Shown: one piece after another, positions 8,307-16,640 of the stretch
How positions within the stretch are numbered: position 1 is the first letter of the stretch
Layout: every line of letters begins with the position of its first letter
The notes under the pieces: generated by a model
Seen by the model: the letters and a program-made list of their open reading frames with translations, nothing else
What the model was told of the DNA's origin: nothing
The model's database searches: none
DNA from: Alloiococcus otitis ATCC 51267
GTDB taxonomy: Bacteria; Bacillota; Bacilli; Lactobacillales; Carnobacteriaceae_A
Direction of reading: 5' to 3'
NCBI RefSeq assembly: GCF_000315445.1
Contig: NZ_JH992959.1
Location: forward strand, 57,935-121,934
Length of the DNA: 64,000 bases
Program-made: the position numbers and the translations under genes

Positions 8307-8675
8307 CTACTTATTCAAGTCCACACCTTTTTGAGCTAAATTTTCCAAACATTCCTGCTTGTAGTTTTCGTCATGTTCTGGATAGATAGGCTGGGTAAAT
8401 TTACTAGTTTCAAGCTGGTCATAAGGGGGGCAGGACTTGCCTCTGTAATAGGGATCTTTCCATTTTTGGTTAACATGGTAGCCTCTGTTTTCCATTTCTC
8501 CCATCACCAAACAATGATACTGGTATAACTTATAGGGGCTGTGTTCAAAAACGTACTGTACAGTAGTGTGGGGCCGGCCCCAGCCTTTGCCCCGTAAGGC
8601 ACAACATTCTCTGTGTTGGCCTAGGAGTTGCTGCCTAGGCAAGCGGTTGATGAAGTCTTGGTGCCAGAGTCTCAT
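8307..8675 (-). CDS. Pyrimidine dimer DNA glycosylase-like protein (phage T4 endonuclease V family)
   Basis: A 122-residue protein starting MRLWHQDFINRLPRQQLLG and continuing HRECCALRGKGWG and YVFEHSPYKLYQYH, the pattern of the small bacterial relatives of T4 DenV, which cut at UV dimers. AGGAGG lies seven bases before the ATG at 8675; a longer frame exists upstream but lacks a ribosome site. T4 DenV uses the amino group of its second residue (Thr) as nucleophile; here residue 2 is Arg, so activity on dimers is not certain. It forms a pair with the alkylation repair gene downstream. A TATAAT-type -10 is at 8709-8714. Confidence 0.75.
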   Translation of the reverse strand: MRLWHQDFINRLPRQQLLGQHRECCALRGKGWGRPHTTVQYVFEHSPYKLYQYHCLVMGEMENRGYHVNQKWKDPYYRGKSCPPYDQLETSKFTQPIYPEHDENYKQECLENLAQKGVDLNK

Positions 8676-8746
8676 TTGACCACCTCCTAAACTTGCTATT
8701 ACCAATCTATTATATACTTAAAAAGCCAACAAAACTAACCGTTTAT

Positions 8747-8819
8747 GCAAAAAGGTCTACTAACCTGTCACCAAACAAAGGCTGGTCCTTGTAATCGGCT
8801 GACAGGTTTCATAGACCTT
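8747..8819 (-). terminator. Long imperfect stem-loop, probable terminator of the immunity genes
   Basis: Arms 8752-8770 and 8800-8819 pair over about 18 positions with a small bulge and a 29-base loop; on the minus strand the second arm is followed by TTTTTGC. It lies after the 48-residue frame at 8859-9005. Confidence 0.5.
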
Positions 8820-8858
8820 GAGTATATAGGGGTTCTACTTCATTTGACAAAAGGCCTT

Positions 8859-9005
8859 TTAATTTATTTTTATAAGAAATAACCCCTCAGATTCAACATA
8901 TAGCTTAGTCTCTTTTAAAAATCTATCGTTTTCAGAGTAAATAGTAGTATCAAACCCTGAACCAATAGTTATAACGCTACTTTTAGATGGAATATAAACA
9001 TTCAT
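8859..9005 (-). CDS. 48-residue hypothetical protein, coupled to the immunity gene
   Basis: A short frame MNVYIPSKSSVITIGSG ending LIKIN. Its ATG (9003-9005) overlaps the TGA of the preceding frame (9002-9004), which suggests translational coupling. It is mostly beta-prone and has no recognisable motif. Small frames of this sort often trail immunity genes in polymorphic-toxin loci. The composition is AT-rich like its neighbours. No function can be given. Confidence 0.5.
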   Translation of the reverse strand: MNVYIPSKSSVITIGSGFDTTIYSENDRFLKETKLYVESEGLFLIKIN

Positions 9006-9341
9006 ATGAGTTTTCCTTTAATTATGACTAACTCTAATGCTGTACTGATTTCATCTAACCCTTTGTCTCTAAAATTATGATACTCATATTCTTCAAATCT
9101 TTTAAGCGGATTGTCTTCATAAAATTCTGTTAGATATACAATTGAATCATCGTAACAAATAATCCTAAATAATATTTTTTATACTGTCACAACACTCATG
9201 TAAATATTCCCTTTCAAAATACTCTTGTAAATGATCAAAATCACTTTCATAAGGGTAGATATTTAAAAATGGACTGACAATATACCAAGAATCTAAATTA
9301 AATAGTCTTTCTATTTTTTCTAAATTTTCTTTTTCAATCAC
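9002..9341 (-). pseudogene. Immunity-like protein, frameshifted in an A run
   Basis: Frame one starts at GTG 9339-9341, overlapping the stop of the toxin tail, and reads VIEKENLEKIERLF through LHECCDSIKN before a TAG at 9165-9167. Frame two continues to 9002 with FRIICYDDSIVYLTEFYEDN and EEYEYHNFRDKGLDEIS. Removing one A from the run of six A near 9176-9181 joins them into about 115 acidic residues, the size and charge of a toxin immunity protein. The link is by position and composition; I do not recognise the exact immunity family. Confidence 0.6.
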
Positions 9342-9478
9342 TTGCCTAAAACCTTCCCGTTACCATCCAAAGATGCTCTTCTTCTACCACTTCTATCTTT
9401 CAATTTCCATTTACTTCCTTTGTGTCTTGCTGTATCTTTGTCAATACTCCAAGCATACCAACTAACTATAGACTTTGA
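9338..9478 (-). pseudogene. C-terminal tail of a polymorphic toxin (orphan fragment)
   Basis: Forty-six codons, open from just after the stop of the 614-residue helicase gene: SIVSWYAWSIDKDTARHKGS, then KWKLKDRSGRR and SLDGNGKVLGK. The HKGSKWKL step followed by a short Asp-Gly hairpin ending in Lys resembles the ends of many predicted RNase toxin domains of secreted polymorphic toxins. No start codon or body is present, so this is a displaced cassette, as seen in orphan toxin/immunity arrays. The immunity frame starts inside its stop codon. Confidence 0.6.
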
Positions 9479-9488
9479 TTAACAGAAA

Positions 9489-11333
9489 TCATTTTATTTC
9501 TTGGATTCCCATCTGTTTAAAGAAGTCATAAAGTTCATCTAAGTAATCAAATTCAGGAATATAAATATAGATACCCTTTCGACTTCTGGACAAGAGTACC
9601 CGGTAAATATTTTCAACAATAGTAGGGAAATCCTCAAATTGTTGATTTCTCTTATCATTTTTAACAGAATCTGCAATAACCCATTGATTATTTTTCAAGT
9701 AATAATCTCCGCCAAAAGTTACGATTGGCCACTCAGATTCCAAGCCTTGGCTTTGAAACTCAGTTGCTGCACGCTTGAGTTTGTGAGCCGTCTTCAAATA
9801 CCAATTGACTGATTGCTTATTATATAATTGGTCAACATCCTGTCCAGGGAAAATGTTTTTAAAATTCCATTTAGGTACCTTTGAGGAAATATAGAGTCCC
9901 ACATGGTCATTGGGGAATGCATCTTTCGTCTTCTGCGCAATTCTTGGTAAGATCTGGGGATTGCGGATCAAACGAGCCTTGAACCCCGCTTTGAAGATTT
10001 CAATAAATGCTTTTTGTGCTCCTTCAAGATCGGCCGTTAGTATACTATCAATCCAGGGCACAATATTAATAAAATCATTGCGGATGGATACATCTAAAAA
10101 TAAGTCATCATTAATTTGATAATTTGCTCTTTGGAATTCTGACTCATAGCTCTTGGGTATAAAGACATTCCAGTCTTGCCTATCTTTTACCACCTCATGC
10201 CATAGAGCCATCCCCTTTTCTTCACCAGTATAAATAGCTTGACCGTCTCCGATAAGGCAAATTAAGCTAACTTGCTGGTGTTGGTCAAATATTCTGTCTG
10301 CAATATCAAGCAAAACTTTAGGTTCGCTTTTCCCATACTCCTTATTTCGTTTATCATCCCAGGCACGTTGGGCTTCATCAAAGACAATCAACTGGTTATC
10401 CGACTGCTTGGTATACTCAAGTCCAGAATTATTTGCATAATACTCACTTATAAATTGGTGCATTTTCCTTATTGCGCTGCTACCCTCATTTAATCCAGAG
10501 GTCGATAACAATTTTTGCAAGACGTCTACAAGTGGCCCGTTTCCTGAAAGAAAAATGGGGTTTAAACTACTTTCAAGATAGTCATACACCGATTTCAAGC
10601 CTACTAACGTTTTGCCAGAACCCGGGACACCACTAATAAAAATGAGATTCTTCTGGCCTTGACCCCTATTAACGATATTCCTAATAGCCTCCAGAGCCTC
10701 ACTAATATCACTTTCTTCAATGCGCTTAATCTGTGGCAATCTTCCAGAATCAAATAAATCTTTTGTCGCTTTAACTAGACTTTCTAAAGGCTGGTATTTT
10801 GATCCTAGCCATTTCTCAACATCAGTATATGCACTTTGTCCGAGCAATTCTTTAGTCATTTCTCTAGAAAAATTTTCCGCTGTTAGGATGGCAATACTAC
10901 GGTCCTTGTAGGGCCTTACATCGTCCAGTGTATATACCACATACGAATGAACGATCAATTGATGGTCTGCAGTTTCATAGTGGTAATTTTCTATGTTTTT
11001 ACGGTAGTTAATAGCTTGTTCCAGATCTTTCGGAGTAACATCATTTTTTCGTTTGAATTCTAGAATTAAGACCTTATTGCGACTAAGCAAAATGACATCC
11101 GGTCTTTTACCTCCTTCAAGGGGCAACATGTATTCAAAAATAATAGATAGTTCTGGAGCAAGCTGACTGAAAGGCAGGTGCCGCTTTAAAAAATCAAAGC
11201 AGTCATTCCAGGAAATGATCTGTGATTCTTTATTATCATAACCTTTGTTAGTCATCAAAGTTTTGATCTTCTTGCGAAAGTCCGCTTTATTTTCTGCTTG
11301 AAAAGACCTCAAACTATAAACCAAATTATCCAT
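9489..11333 (-). CDS. PD-(D/E)XK-like nuclease domain fused to DUF2075 helicase
   Basis: A 614-residue protein. The N-terminal part holds RPDVILL and VLILEFKRK, which fit the D...ExK core of PD-(D/E)XK nucleases. From about residue 225 a DUF2075-type ATPase follows: Walker A ISGVPGSGKTLVGL, Walker B QLIVFDEAQRAWD, and C-terminal GLESEWPIVTFGGDYYL and YRVLLSRSRKGIYIYIP. Its layout recalls the staphylococcal Nhi nuclease-helicase (DUF2075) by memory, so antiphage activity is a reasonable hypothesis. It starts 31 bases after the HNH gene, with GGGAG before the ATG, so the two form an operon. AT-rich, probably acquired. Confidence 0.8.
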   Translation of the reverse strand: MDNLVYSLRSFQAENKADFRKKIKTLMTNKGYDNKESQIISWNDCFDFLKRHLPFSQLAPELSIIFEYMLPLEGGKRPDVILLSRNKVLILEFKRKNDVTPKDLEQAINYRKNIENYHYETADHQLIVHSYVVYTLDDVRPYKDRSIAILTAENFSREMTKELLGQSAYTDVEKWLGSKYQPLESLVKATKDLFDSGRLPQIKRIEESDISEALEAIRNIVNRGQGQKNLIFISGVPGSGKTLVGLKSVYDYLESSLNPIFLSGNGPLVDVLQKLLSTSGLNEGSSAIRKMHQFISEYYANNSGLEYTKQSDNQLIVFDEAQRAWDDKRNKEYGKSEPKVLLDIADRIFDQHQQVSLICLIGDGQAIYTGEEKGMALWHEVVKDRQDWNVFIPKSYESEFQRANYQINDDLFLDVSIRNDFINIVPWIDSILTADLEGAQKAFIEIFKAGFKARLIRNPQILPRIAQKTKDAFPNDHVGLYISSKVPKWNFKNIFPGQDVDQLYNKQSVNWYLKTAHKLKRAATEFQSQGLESEWPIVTFGGDYYLKNNQWVIADSVKNDKRNQQFEDFPTIVENIYRVLLSRSRKGIYIYIPEFDYLDELYDFFKQMGIQEIK

Positions 11334-11363
11334 AGCAATCTCCCATTCCTTTTCGTAAGAGGA

Positions 11364-12352
11364 CTATTCATAGTATGCTTTTAATTCCTCAAATGATATT
11401 TCTAGTCCAACTTGGGCCAAGGCAGCTTGTCTGTCTTCATACAATTTTTTCAAAAGGGGAATTTTATCTTCCATTTTTCCATAATGAAGCAAATTATGGC
11501 AATGACTACATAAAGAGACAATGTTTTCCATCACATCAAGACTGTACTTGGTATAATCAAAATCACGATATTGACTGATAGGAATAAGATGGTGAGGTTC
11601 AGTATACCCCTTATTATTTTTTCTTAAAAAATCCTGTCATTCGGATTAAATTCGCACTGATAGCCTGCTCTTTGCAAGGCAGCTGCTGCAACTTTAGGAT
11701 TACGCTTTGGCTTTTGTCTTTCTTCAAAAGAAGCAGTTGTCATTTCTTGAGCTCTTTGCTCTCCCGTCCACTCTGGTACTACATCAGCTTCATTGTCTAC
11801 TAAATTATCTATTACCTGCTTTTCAACCACGTCATACTCTGATTCTTTTTCTCCAATTATATCTTGCAGAGCCCTTTTTAACACCCTGACAGCTTCTTCA
11901 GAGTTTTGTATTTTTATCGCTTCTTCTAAAAAATAAATAGCATGGTCTTCATCCAGTAAGCACATATATTGCTGTTTGCCTCTTCCATCTTTCAGAAAAG
12001 CACTATTTGGTCTATAATTTTCAATTAGCCACTCTCTATGTTTACTGAGTTTCAGAGGCTGATCTAAGTCTTTATACAAGGTGTTCACCATATAGCCTTG
12101 CTTGTCCCACAGATTTTCTTCGGCTGTCGTATAGTCAGGTCTATCAGCTTCATAACAATCCGTTTGAGCTATACTGATTGACTTAATCATTTGATTAGCT
12201 GAGTGGACTATAAAATCTTCTTTTTTTATATAAGTCATATTGGTAAAACCTCTATTTTTACCTCCACGCTTGTTCAACTGTGGAGACCAAACGAATCCAC
12301 CCTTACGTTCATCATCATAGGTTGTACCCTGGAATACAAAAAACACTGACAT
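11364..12352 (-). pseudogene. HNH endonuclease with PUA/EVE-like N-terminus, frameshifted
   Basis: Residues 1 to about 130 (FFVFQGTTYDDERKGGFVW, KKEDFIVHSANQMIKSISIA, DCYEADRP) look like the PUA/EVE-type modified-base reader found ahead of HNH domains in type IV restriction-like proteins. The C-terminal zinc-type HNH follows: CEFN, then in the next frame EPHHLIPIS, ENIVSLCSHCHNLLHYGK. The frames join if a T run of six near 11629-11634 is made seven, giving about 329 residues. As written the protein stops before the catalytic HNH and would be dead. It leads the operon with the PD-(D/E)XK helicase gene, suggesting a two-gene defence module. Confidence 0.8.
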
Positions 12353-12530
12353 TTATCTAAAACTCCTTACCATCTTTTTAATCATTATACAATAAAAAAG
12401 AGACAAAACGATCTGTAAACCTTCCTTGGTATCATTATGTATCTTTTCTACTTTAGGCTTCTAGATTACCCATTTCCCTTCGGCGGGTGATAGCTTTTGG
12501 ATATTTTATTTTTCTACTAAAACTTAAGTC

Positions 12531-12639
12531 CTATTCATCTGTTTGATCAAGCACCATCACACACTCCACATGGCTCGAGTGGTCAGTATTGATAAAATTT
12601 AAATTTTTAGGAAAGCCTCGTTCTTGGGAATATATCTAC
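12531..12639 (-). other. Fragment like the 3' end of an rlmD-type methyltransferase gene
   Basis: Codons at 12619-12639 spell VDIFPRT, and at 12531-12579 DHSSHVECVMVLDQTDE and a stop. RlmD-type enzymes end in a segment like VDMFPRTxHVExVVL, and the intact rlmD of this window ends IDMFPQTHHVETVVLM. The two halves here are separated by about 40 bases. The 10-base string CCATGTGGAG is shared with the end of rlmD (12564-12573 and 16668-16677, same orientation). It may be an attachment-site duplicate or a remnant brought by a mobile element. Confidence 0.4.
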
Positions 12640-13188
12640 TCCTTTTATTCTTTCTTCTTCACTACCTATTAATACTGAATATTTTAAGATATCAGGGTGG
12701 GACCACCCTTCTATCTCTTCTTTCCAAGTATATCTAGCAACTCTTAATGGTACTATGATTAAAACTTTAGAAATTGCAAAAGCATCAAAAAATAAATCTT
12801 TTATAGCCATTAGGCCTATAACCGTCTTATCTAAACCCATATCTAGTAAAAGTGACGATTTTCTATTTTCTTTTATAAATTCAGTAGGATAGTTTTGATA
12901 TTTACGTAGAGTGTATTCCAAGTTGTCATCTTCGATTCTCTTTATTATTTCATCAATATTTTCTTTAAAATCAAGAACATAAACCTTAAAATTTAATTTT
13001 TTAAATGGCTTATCCTTTTTTTGAATTGGTCTTGGTTCTCTTCCAGGTCTTTTTGTTTCAATAAATTCAATCTTTGCTTTTGGCAGAAGTATTATCCTAT
13101 CTGGTATTCCTGTCATTGATGGGGATGTAAATTTAAGACAAAGCCCTCTATTCACTTTTATCTTATCAACTAAACTTGATTCTATCAC
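12607..13188 (-). pseudogene. Phage remnant: VRR-NUC nuclease fused in frame to a truncated SNF2-type helicase
   Basis: Residues 1-95 match phage VRR-NUC nucleases (VNRGLCLKFTSP, GIPDRIILLP, FIETKRPG, then PIQKKDKPFKKL). The following part matches the start of the phage SNF2-like helicase usually encoded by the next gene (YTLRKYQ, SSLLLDMGLDKTVIGL, VLIIVPLRVARYTW, IGSEEERIKG). The boundary stop is lost, Walker A reads MGLDKT instead of MGLGKT, and the helicase ends after about 100 residues where sequence like the rlmD 3' end begins. This is the debris of a prophage replication module, not a working gene. Confidence 0.75.
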
Positions 13189-13787
13189 CCTTTCTTACAT
13201 TGATATTTCAAGCTTTATAGTTATTGTGTGAAGATTTCTCCTATAACCTTTATATAAAGACAAATTTTAAATTTATTACTATATAACCTTCGAAACTTGC
13301 ACAATAACCAATTTACATAAAATCACTTTTTAATTTTTGTCCTTGATTCTTAACACCATCTCAAAGTTTTAGCCCATTAAATCCATTGGATAAAAGTACA
13401 GAATAAAAATCGGTTGTAAACCTTACATAGTCACTAATTTTTAAACAATAGACCCTATATTCTTGTGAAAAACTTCTCCAGATTTTTCTTAATAAGATGA
13501 ATCAATTGCACAACTTTCATTTAAATAAATCTATAAATTTTGAGTAAAGTTCCTTAAATGAATTAAACCAAACTACCATGAAAAATGAAAGGATAGAATT
13601 TGTGAATTTATGACTATATATTTAGCCAAACAATAAATTCAGAAAAGGTATCATCATATTTAACATATTATTAAAAATAAGGAATTAAAAAAGCGATAAA
13701 TATAAATCAATGATAACCTTACAAATCGTACTAGGAAGAAATTTGAAAACAAACGCAATAATCGTTGCTTTCATTTATTAAAAAGAC
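13189..13787. other. AT-rich stretch without recognisable genes
   Basis: About 600 bases of very AT-rich DNA with stops in all frames. It separates the phage remnant from the copper cassette. I see no gene, terminator or complete repeat; it may be decayed mobile DNA. Confidence 0.5.
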
Positions 13788-13816
13788 TTGACAAGATAAG
13801 TTTACAAAAGTAAACT
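13788..13816 (+). promoter_or_regulatory. copYB promoter
   Basis: TTGACA (13788-13793), a 17-base spacer and TAAACT (13811-13816). A 26-base palindrome covers spacer and -10, so a bound repressor would block polymerase. AAGGAGGG follows at 13851-13858 before the copY ATG. Confidence 0.8.
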
Positions 13817-13844
13817 TATCTTAAGTACTAAGTCTACAATTGTA
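13795..13844 (+). promoter_or_regulatory. CopY operators
   Basis: The site TACAATTGTA (13835-13844) is an exact cop box (TACAnnTGTA). Upstream a perfect palindrome with 11-base arms, GATAAGTTTAC and GTAAACTTATC (13795-13820), contains the variant TACAAAAGTA over the -10. Two operators flanking the start point are usual for CopY-controlled copper operons; copper would release the repressor. Confidence 0.75.
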
Positions 13845-13865
13845 AACAATAAGGAGGGAAATACA

Positions 13866-14321
13866 ATGGGTGTAATAGTATATAATACTCATATCACAGA
13901 TGCTGAATGGGAGGTCATGCGTGTAGTTTGGTCAAATGATCGAGTAACTAGTAAAAAAGTCATCTCCATATTGCAAGAAAAAATGGACTGGACGCAATCC
14001 ACTATCAAAACGATCTTAGGTCGATTAGTTGGAAAAGGCGTACTAAATACAGAGCAAGAAGGTAGAAAGTTTATTTACACTGCCAATATTGAAGAGAAAG
14101 AAGCCGTAAGGGATTATGCAGAAGATATTTTTAACCGTATTTGCAAAAAGAAAGTCGGAAATGTAATAGGAAGCATCATTGAAGATCATGTCTTAAGCTT
14201 CGATGATATAGATCGACTAGAAAAAATATTAGAGATGAAAAAATCTTTCGCAGTAGAAGAAGTGGATTGCAATTGTCCAGAAGGACAATGTGAATGCAAT
14301 TTACATCATAAGGGAGAATAA
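13866..14321 (+). CDS. copY: Copper-responsive repressor CopY
   Basis: A 151-residue BlaI/MecI-type winged-helix repressor. The DNA-binding half reads ITDAEWEVMRVVWS, then TSKKVISIL and TIKTILGRLVGKGVL. The C-terminus has CNCPEGQCEC, the CxCxxxxCxC motif that exchanges zinc for copper(I) and thereby drops DNA affinity. It is the first gene of a two-gene plus-strand cassette and controls itself through the cop boxes upstream. The composition is AT-richer than the flanking rlmD gene, in keeping with horizontal arrival. Confidence 0.93.
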   Translation: MGVIVYNTHITDAEWEVMRVVWSNDRVTSKKVISILQEKMDWTQSTIKTILGRLVGKGVLNTEQEGRKFIYTANIEEKEAVRDYAEDIFNRICKKKVGNVIGSIIEDHVLSFDDIDRLEKILEMKKSFAVEEVDCNCPEGQCECNLHHKGE

Positions 14322-14334
14322 GGAGGAATTAAAA

Positions 14335-16437
14335 ATGAAGAATAACAATAAACACTCATCCCACAGTCACCATAATCATGGCGACATGAATCACTCAAAA
14401 CATGAGCATGTAAGCACGGAAGAACATAGAGACCATAATAAGGATCAACATCACGACCATCATGCTGGCCATGCCCACGGTGGGCACAGTGGGCATGAGC
14501 ATCATCATGGAAACTTTAAGGAACTTTTCTTAAAGTCATTGCCACTAGGAATCATTATTATGCTCTTATCCCCTATGGCTGGGTTTGACCTACCATTCCA
14601 GTTTACTTTTCCATATTCTGATATTGTAGTAGCTATTTTATCTACTATATTAATTATTTATGGTGGACGTCCATTCTATCAAGGGGCAGTTGACGAATTT
14701 AAACAAAAAGAACCTGGAATGATGGCTCTCGTTTCTTTAGGTTTAAGTGTTTCATATTTATATAGTATTTATACTGTAATAGCAAGCTACGTAACAGGTG
14801 AACAAATTATGGATTTTTTCTTTGAATTTGCTTCATTACTATTAATCATGCTATTGGGTCACTGGATTGAGATGAAAGCTATTGGAGAAGCAGGAGATGC
14901 ACAAGAAGAACTGGCTAAGCTAGTACCAAAAGATGCTCACGTTGTGTTAGAAGATGATTCAATTGAAACACGACCAGTTGCTGACTTAAAGGTAGGTGAT
15001 TTAATTCGAGTTCAAGCTGGAGAAAATGTGCCAGCAGATGGAACTATCGAGCGTGGAGAATCACGTCTAAATGAAGCTCTTTTGACTGGGGAATCTAAAT
15101 CAATTAAAAAAGGTCCTGGCGATGAAGTGATTGGGGGCTCAACAAATGGGGAAGGGGTTCTTTATATTAAAGTACTTGAGACAGGTGATAAGTCCTTTAT
15201 ATCTCAAGTACAGAATCTAATTAGCCAAGCTCAAAGTCAGCCTTCTAGAGCAGAAAATATTGCTCAAAAGGTTGCAGGGTGGCTGTTCTATATTGCGGTA
15301 ACTGTCGCACTAATAGCTTTTGTAGTATGGACGCTTATAGCGGACATCCCAACGTCAGTAAAATTTGCTATCACAACATTAGTTATAGCTTGTCCTCACG
15401 CCTTGGGTCTAGCAATTCCATTGGTCACCGCTCGTAGCACAAGCTTAGGGGCAAGTCGTGGCTTACTAGTAAAAGACCGAGAATCCTTAGAAATAGCTCA
15501 AGGTGCAGATGTGATGATTTTAGATAAGACAGGTACTTTAACAACAGGTGAGTTTAAAGTATTAGATGTTGAACTTTTTAATGAAAAATATACAAAAGAA
15601 GAAATCATTGCCTTACTGGCAGGTATTGAAGGAGGATCTAGCCACCCTATTGCTCAATCAATTATAAGCTTCGCTGACCAAGAAGGTGTAAGTCCAGTAT
15701 CCTTTGATTTCATTGATGTAATATCCGGTGCTGGCGTAGAAGGTAAAGCCAATGGGCACCGATACCAATTAGTCAGTCAAAAAGCATATGGACGTAATCT
15801 AGATATGGATATTCCAAAAGGAGCAACCCTCAGTGTCTTAGTAGAAAATGATGAAGCTATTGGTGCTGTAGCCTTAGGAGACGAATTAAAAGCAACAAGT
15901 AAAGATTTAATTGAAGCTCTTAAAAATAACAATATAGAGCCGATTATGGCAACAGGTGATAATGAAAAAGCGGCTCAAGGCGCGGCAGAAGATTTAGGGA
16001 TTGAATATAGATCAAATCAATCTCCACAAGACAAATATGAATTAGTTAAAACACTTAAAGATGAAGGAAAGAAAGTTATCATGGTAGGTGACGGTGTCAA
16101 TGATGCCCCTTCTCTTGCCTTGGCAGACGTTGGTATAGCTGTTGGTGCTGGGACTCAAGTTGCATTGGATTCAGCTGATGTCATCTTGACTCAATCTGAT
16201 CCAGGAGATATTGAATCATTTATTGAATTAGCACACAAAACAACTCGTAAAATGAAACAAAATCTCTTTTGGGGAGCTGGTTATAACTTTATAGCTATCC
16301 CTCTAGCTGCAGGAATTTTGGCTCCTATTGGTATCACATTAAGCCCTGCATTAGGAGCAATTCTAATGTCTGTGTCAACAGTCATCGTCGCCATTAATGC
16401 TATTTTATTAAGTTTAGATCCAAAAAATAACGGTTAA
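14335..16437 (+). CDS. copB: Copper-exporting P-type ATPase CopB
   Basis: A 700-residue P1B-type ATPase that pumps copper (and probably silver) out of the cell. The first 60 residues are packed with histidine (HSHHNHGDMNHSKHEH, DHHAGHAHGGHSGHEHHH), standing in for the Cys metal-binding domains of CopA. The membrane metal site is CPH (VIACPHALGLAIPL), diagnostic of the CopB subgroup. The phosphorylation motif DKTGTLT, the TGES actuator loop (LLTGESKSI) and the hinge GDGVNDAPSLA are all present. The ATG at 14335 follows AAGGAGG by eight bases. It starts 13 bases after copY and is followed by a strong terminator. Confidence 0.95.
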   Translation: MKNNNKHSSHSHHNHGDMNHSKHEHVSTEEHRDHNKDQHHDHHAGHAHGGHSGHEHHHGNFKELFLKSLPLGIIIMLLSPMAGFDLPFQFTFPYSDIVVAILSTILIIYGGRPFYQGAVDEFKQKEPGMMALVSLGLSVSYLYSIYTVIASYVTGEQIMDFFFEFASLLLIMLLGHWIEMKAIGEAGDAQEELAKLVPKDAHVVLEDDSIETRPVADLKVGDLIRVQAGENVPADGTIERGESRLNEALLTGESKSIKKGPGDEVIGGSTNGEGVLYIKVLETGDKSFISQVQNLISQAQSQPSRAENIAQKVAGWLFYIAVTVALIAFVVWTLIADIPTSVKFAITTLVIACPHALGLAIPLVTARSTSLGASRGLLVKDRESLEIAQGADVMILDKTGTLTTGEFKVLDVELFNEKYTKEEIIALLAGIEGGSSHPIAQSIISFADQEGVSPVSFDFIDVISGAGVEGKANGHRYQLVSQKAYGRNLDMDIPKGATLSVLVENDEAIGAVALGDELKATSKDLIEALKNNNIEPIMATGDNEKAAQGAAEDLGIEYRSNQSPQDKYELVKTLKDEGKKVIMVGDGVNDAPSLALADVGIAVGAGTQVALDSADVILTQSDPGDIESFIELAHKTTRKMKQNLFWGAGYNFIAIPLAAGILAPIGITLSPALGAILMSVSTVIVAINAILLSLDPKNNG

Positions 16438-16521
16438 CAGATCGAATGATTGAAACTCCTTAAAGTATCAAGATACAATAGTTTTACAGGAAAAAAAGAG
16501 ATGTAAGTACTGGCTCTTTGT

Positions 16522-16568
16522 AAAATCGTGTTGGTAGAAGTAGACGATTTTTCTACCAACACGATTTT
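16522..16568 (+). terminator. Terminator after copB
   Basis: An 18-bp perfect stem (AAAATCGTGTTGGTAGAA at 16522-16539 with its complement at 16551-16568) with an 11-base loop, ending in T residues. It is nearly symmetric and may act both ways, serving rlmD as well. Confidence 0.85.
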
Positions 16569-16640
16569 TAATTTATTATAGAACTGATTTCTTTTAAAAT
16601 CCTAAAAGCCACCTATTCAACAATTTTATAACTTGTTATT

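Noticed and set aside
16511..16568. End of an ISL3-type insertion sequence after copB
   Set aside because: GGCTCTTTGT looked like an ISL3 end, but no transposase, partner end or target duplication is visible; the sequence works as a plain terminator.
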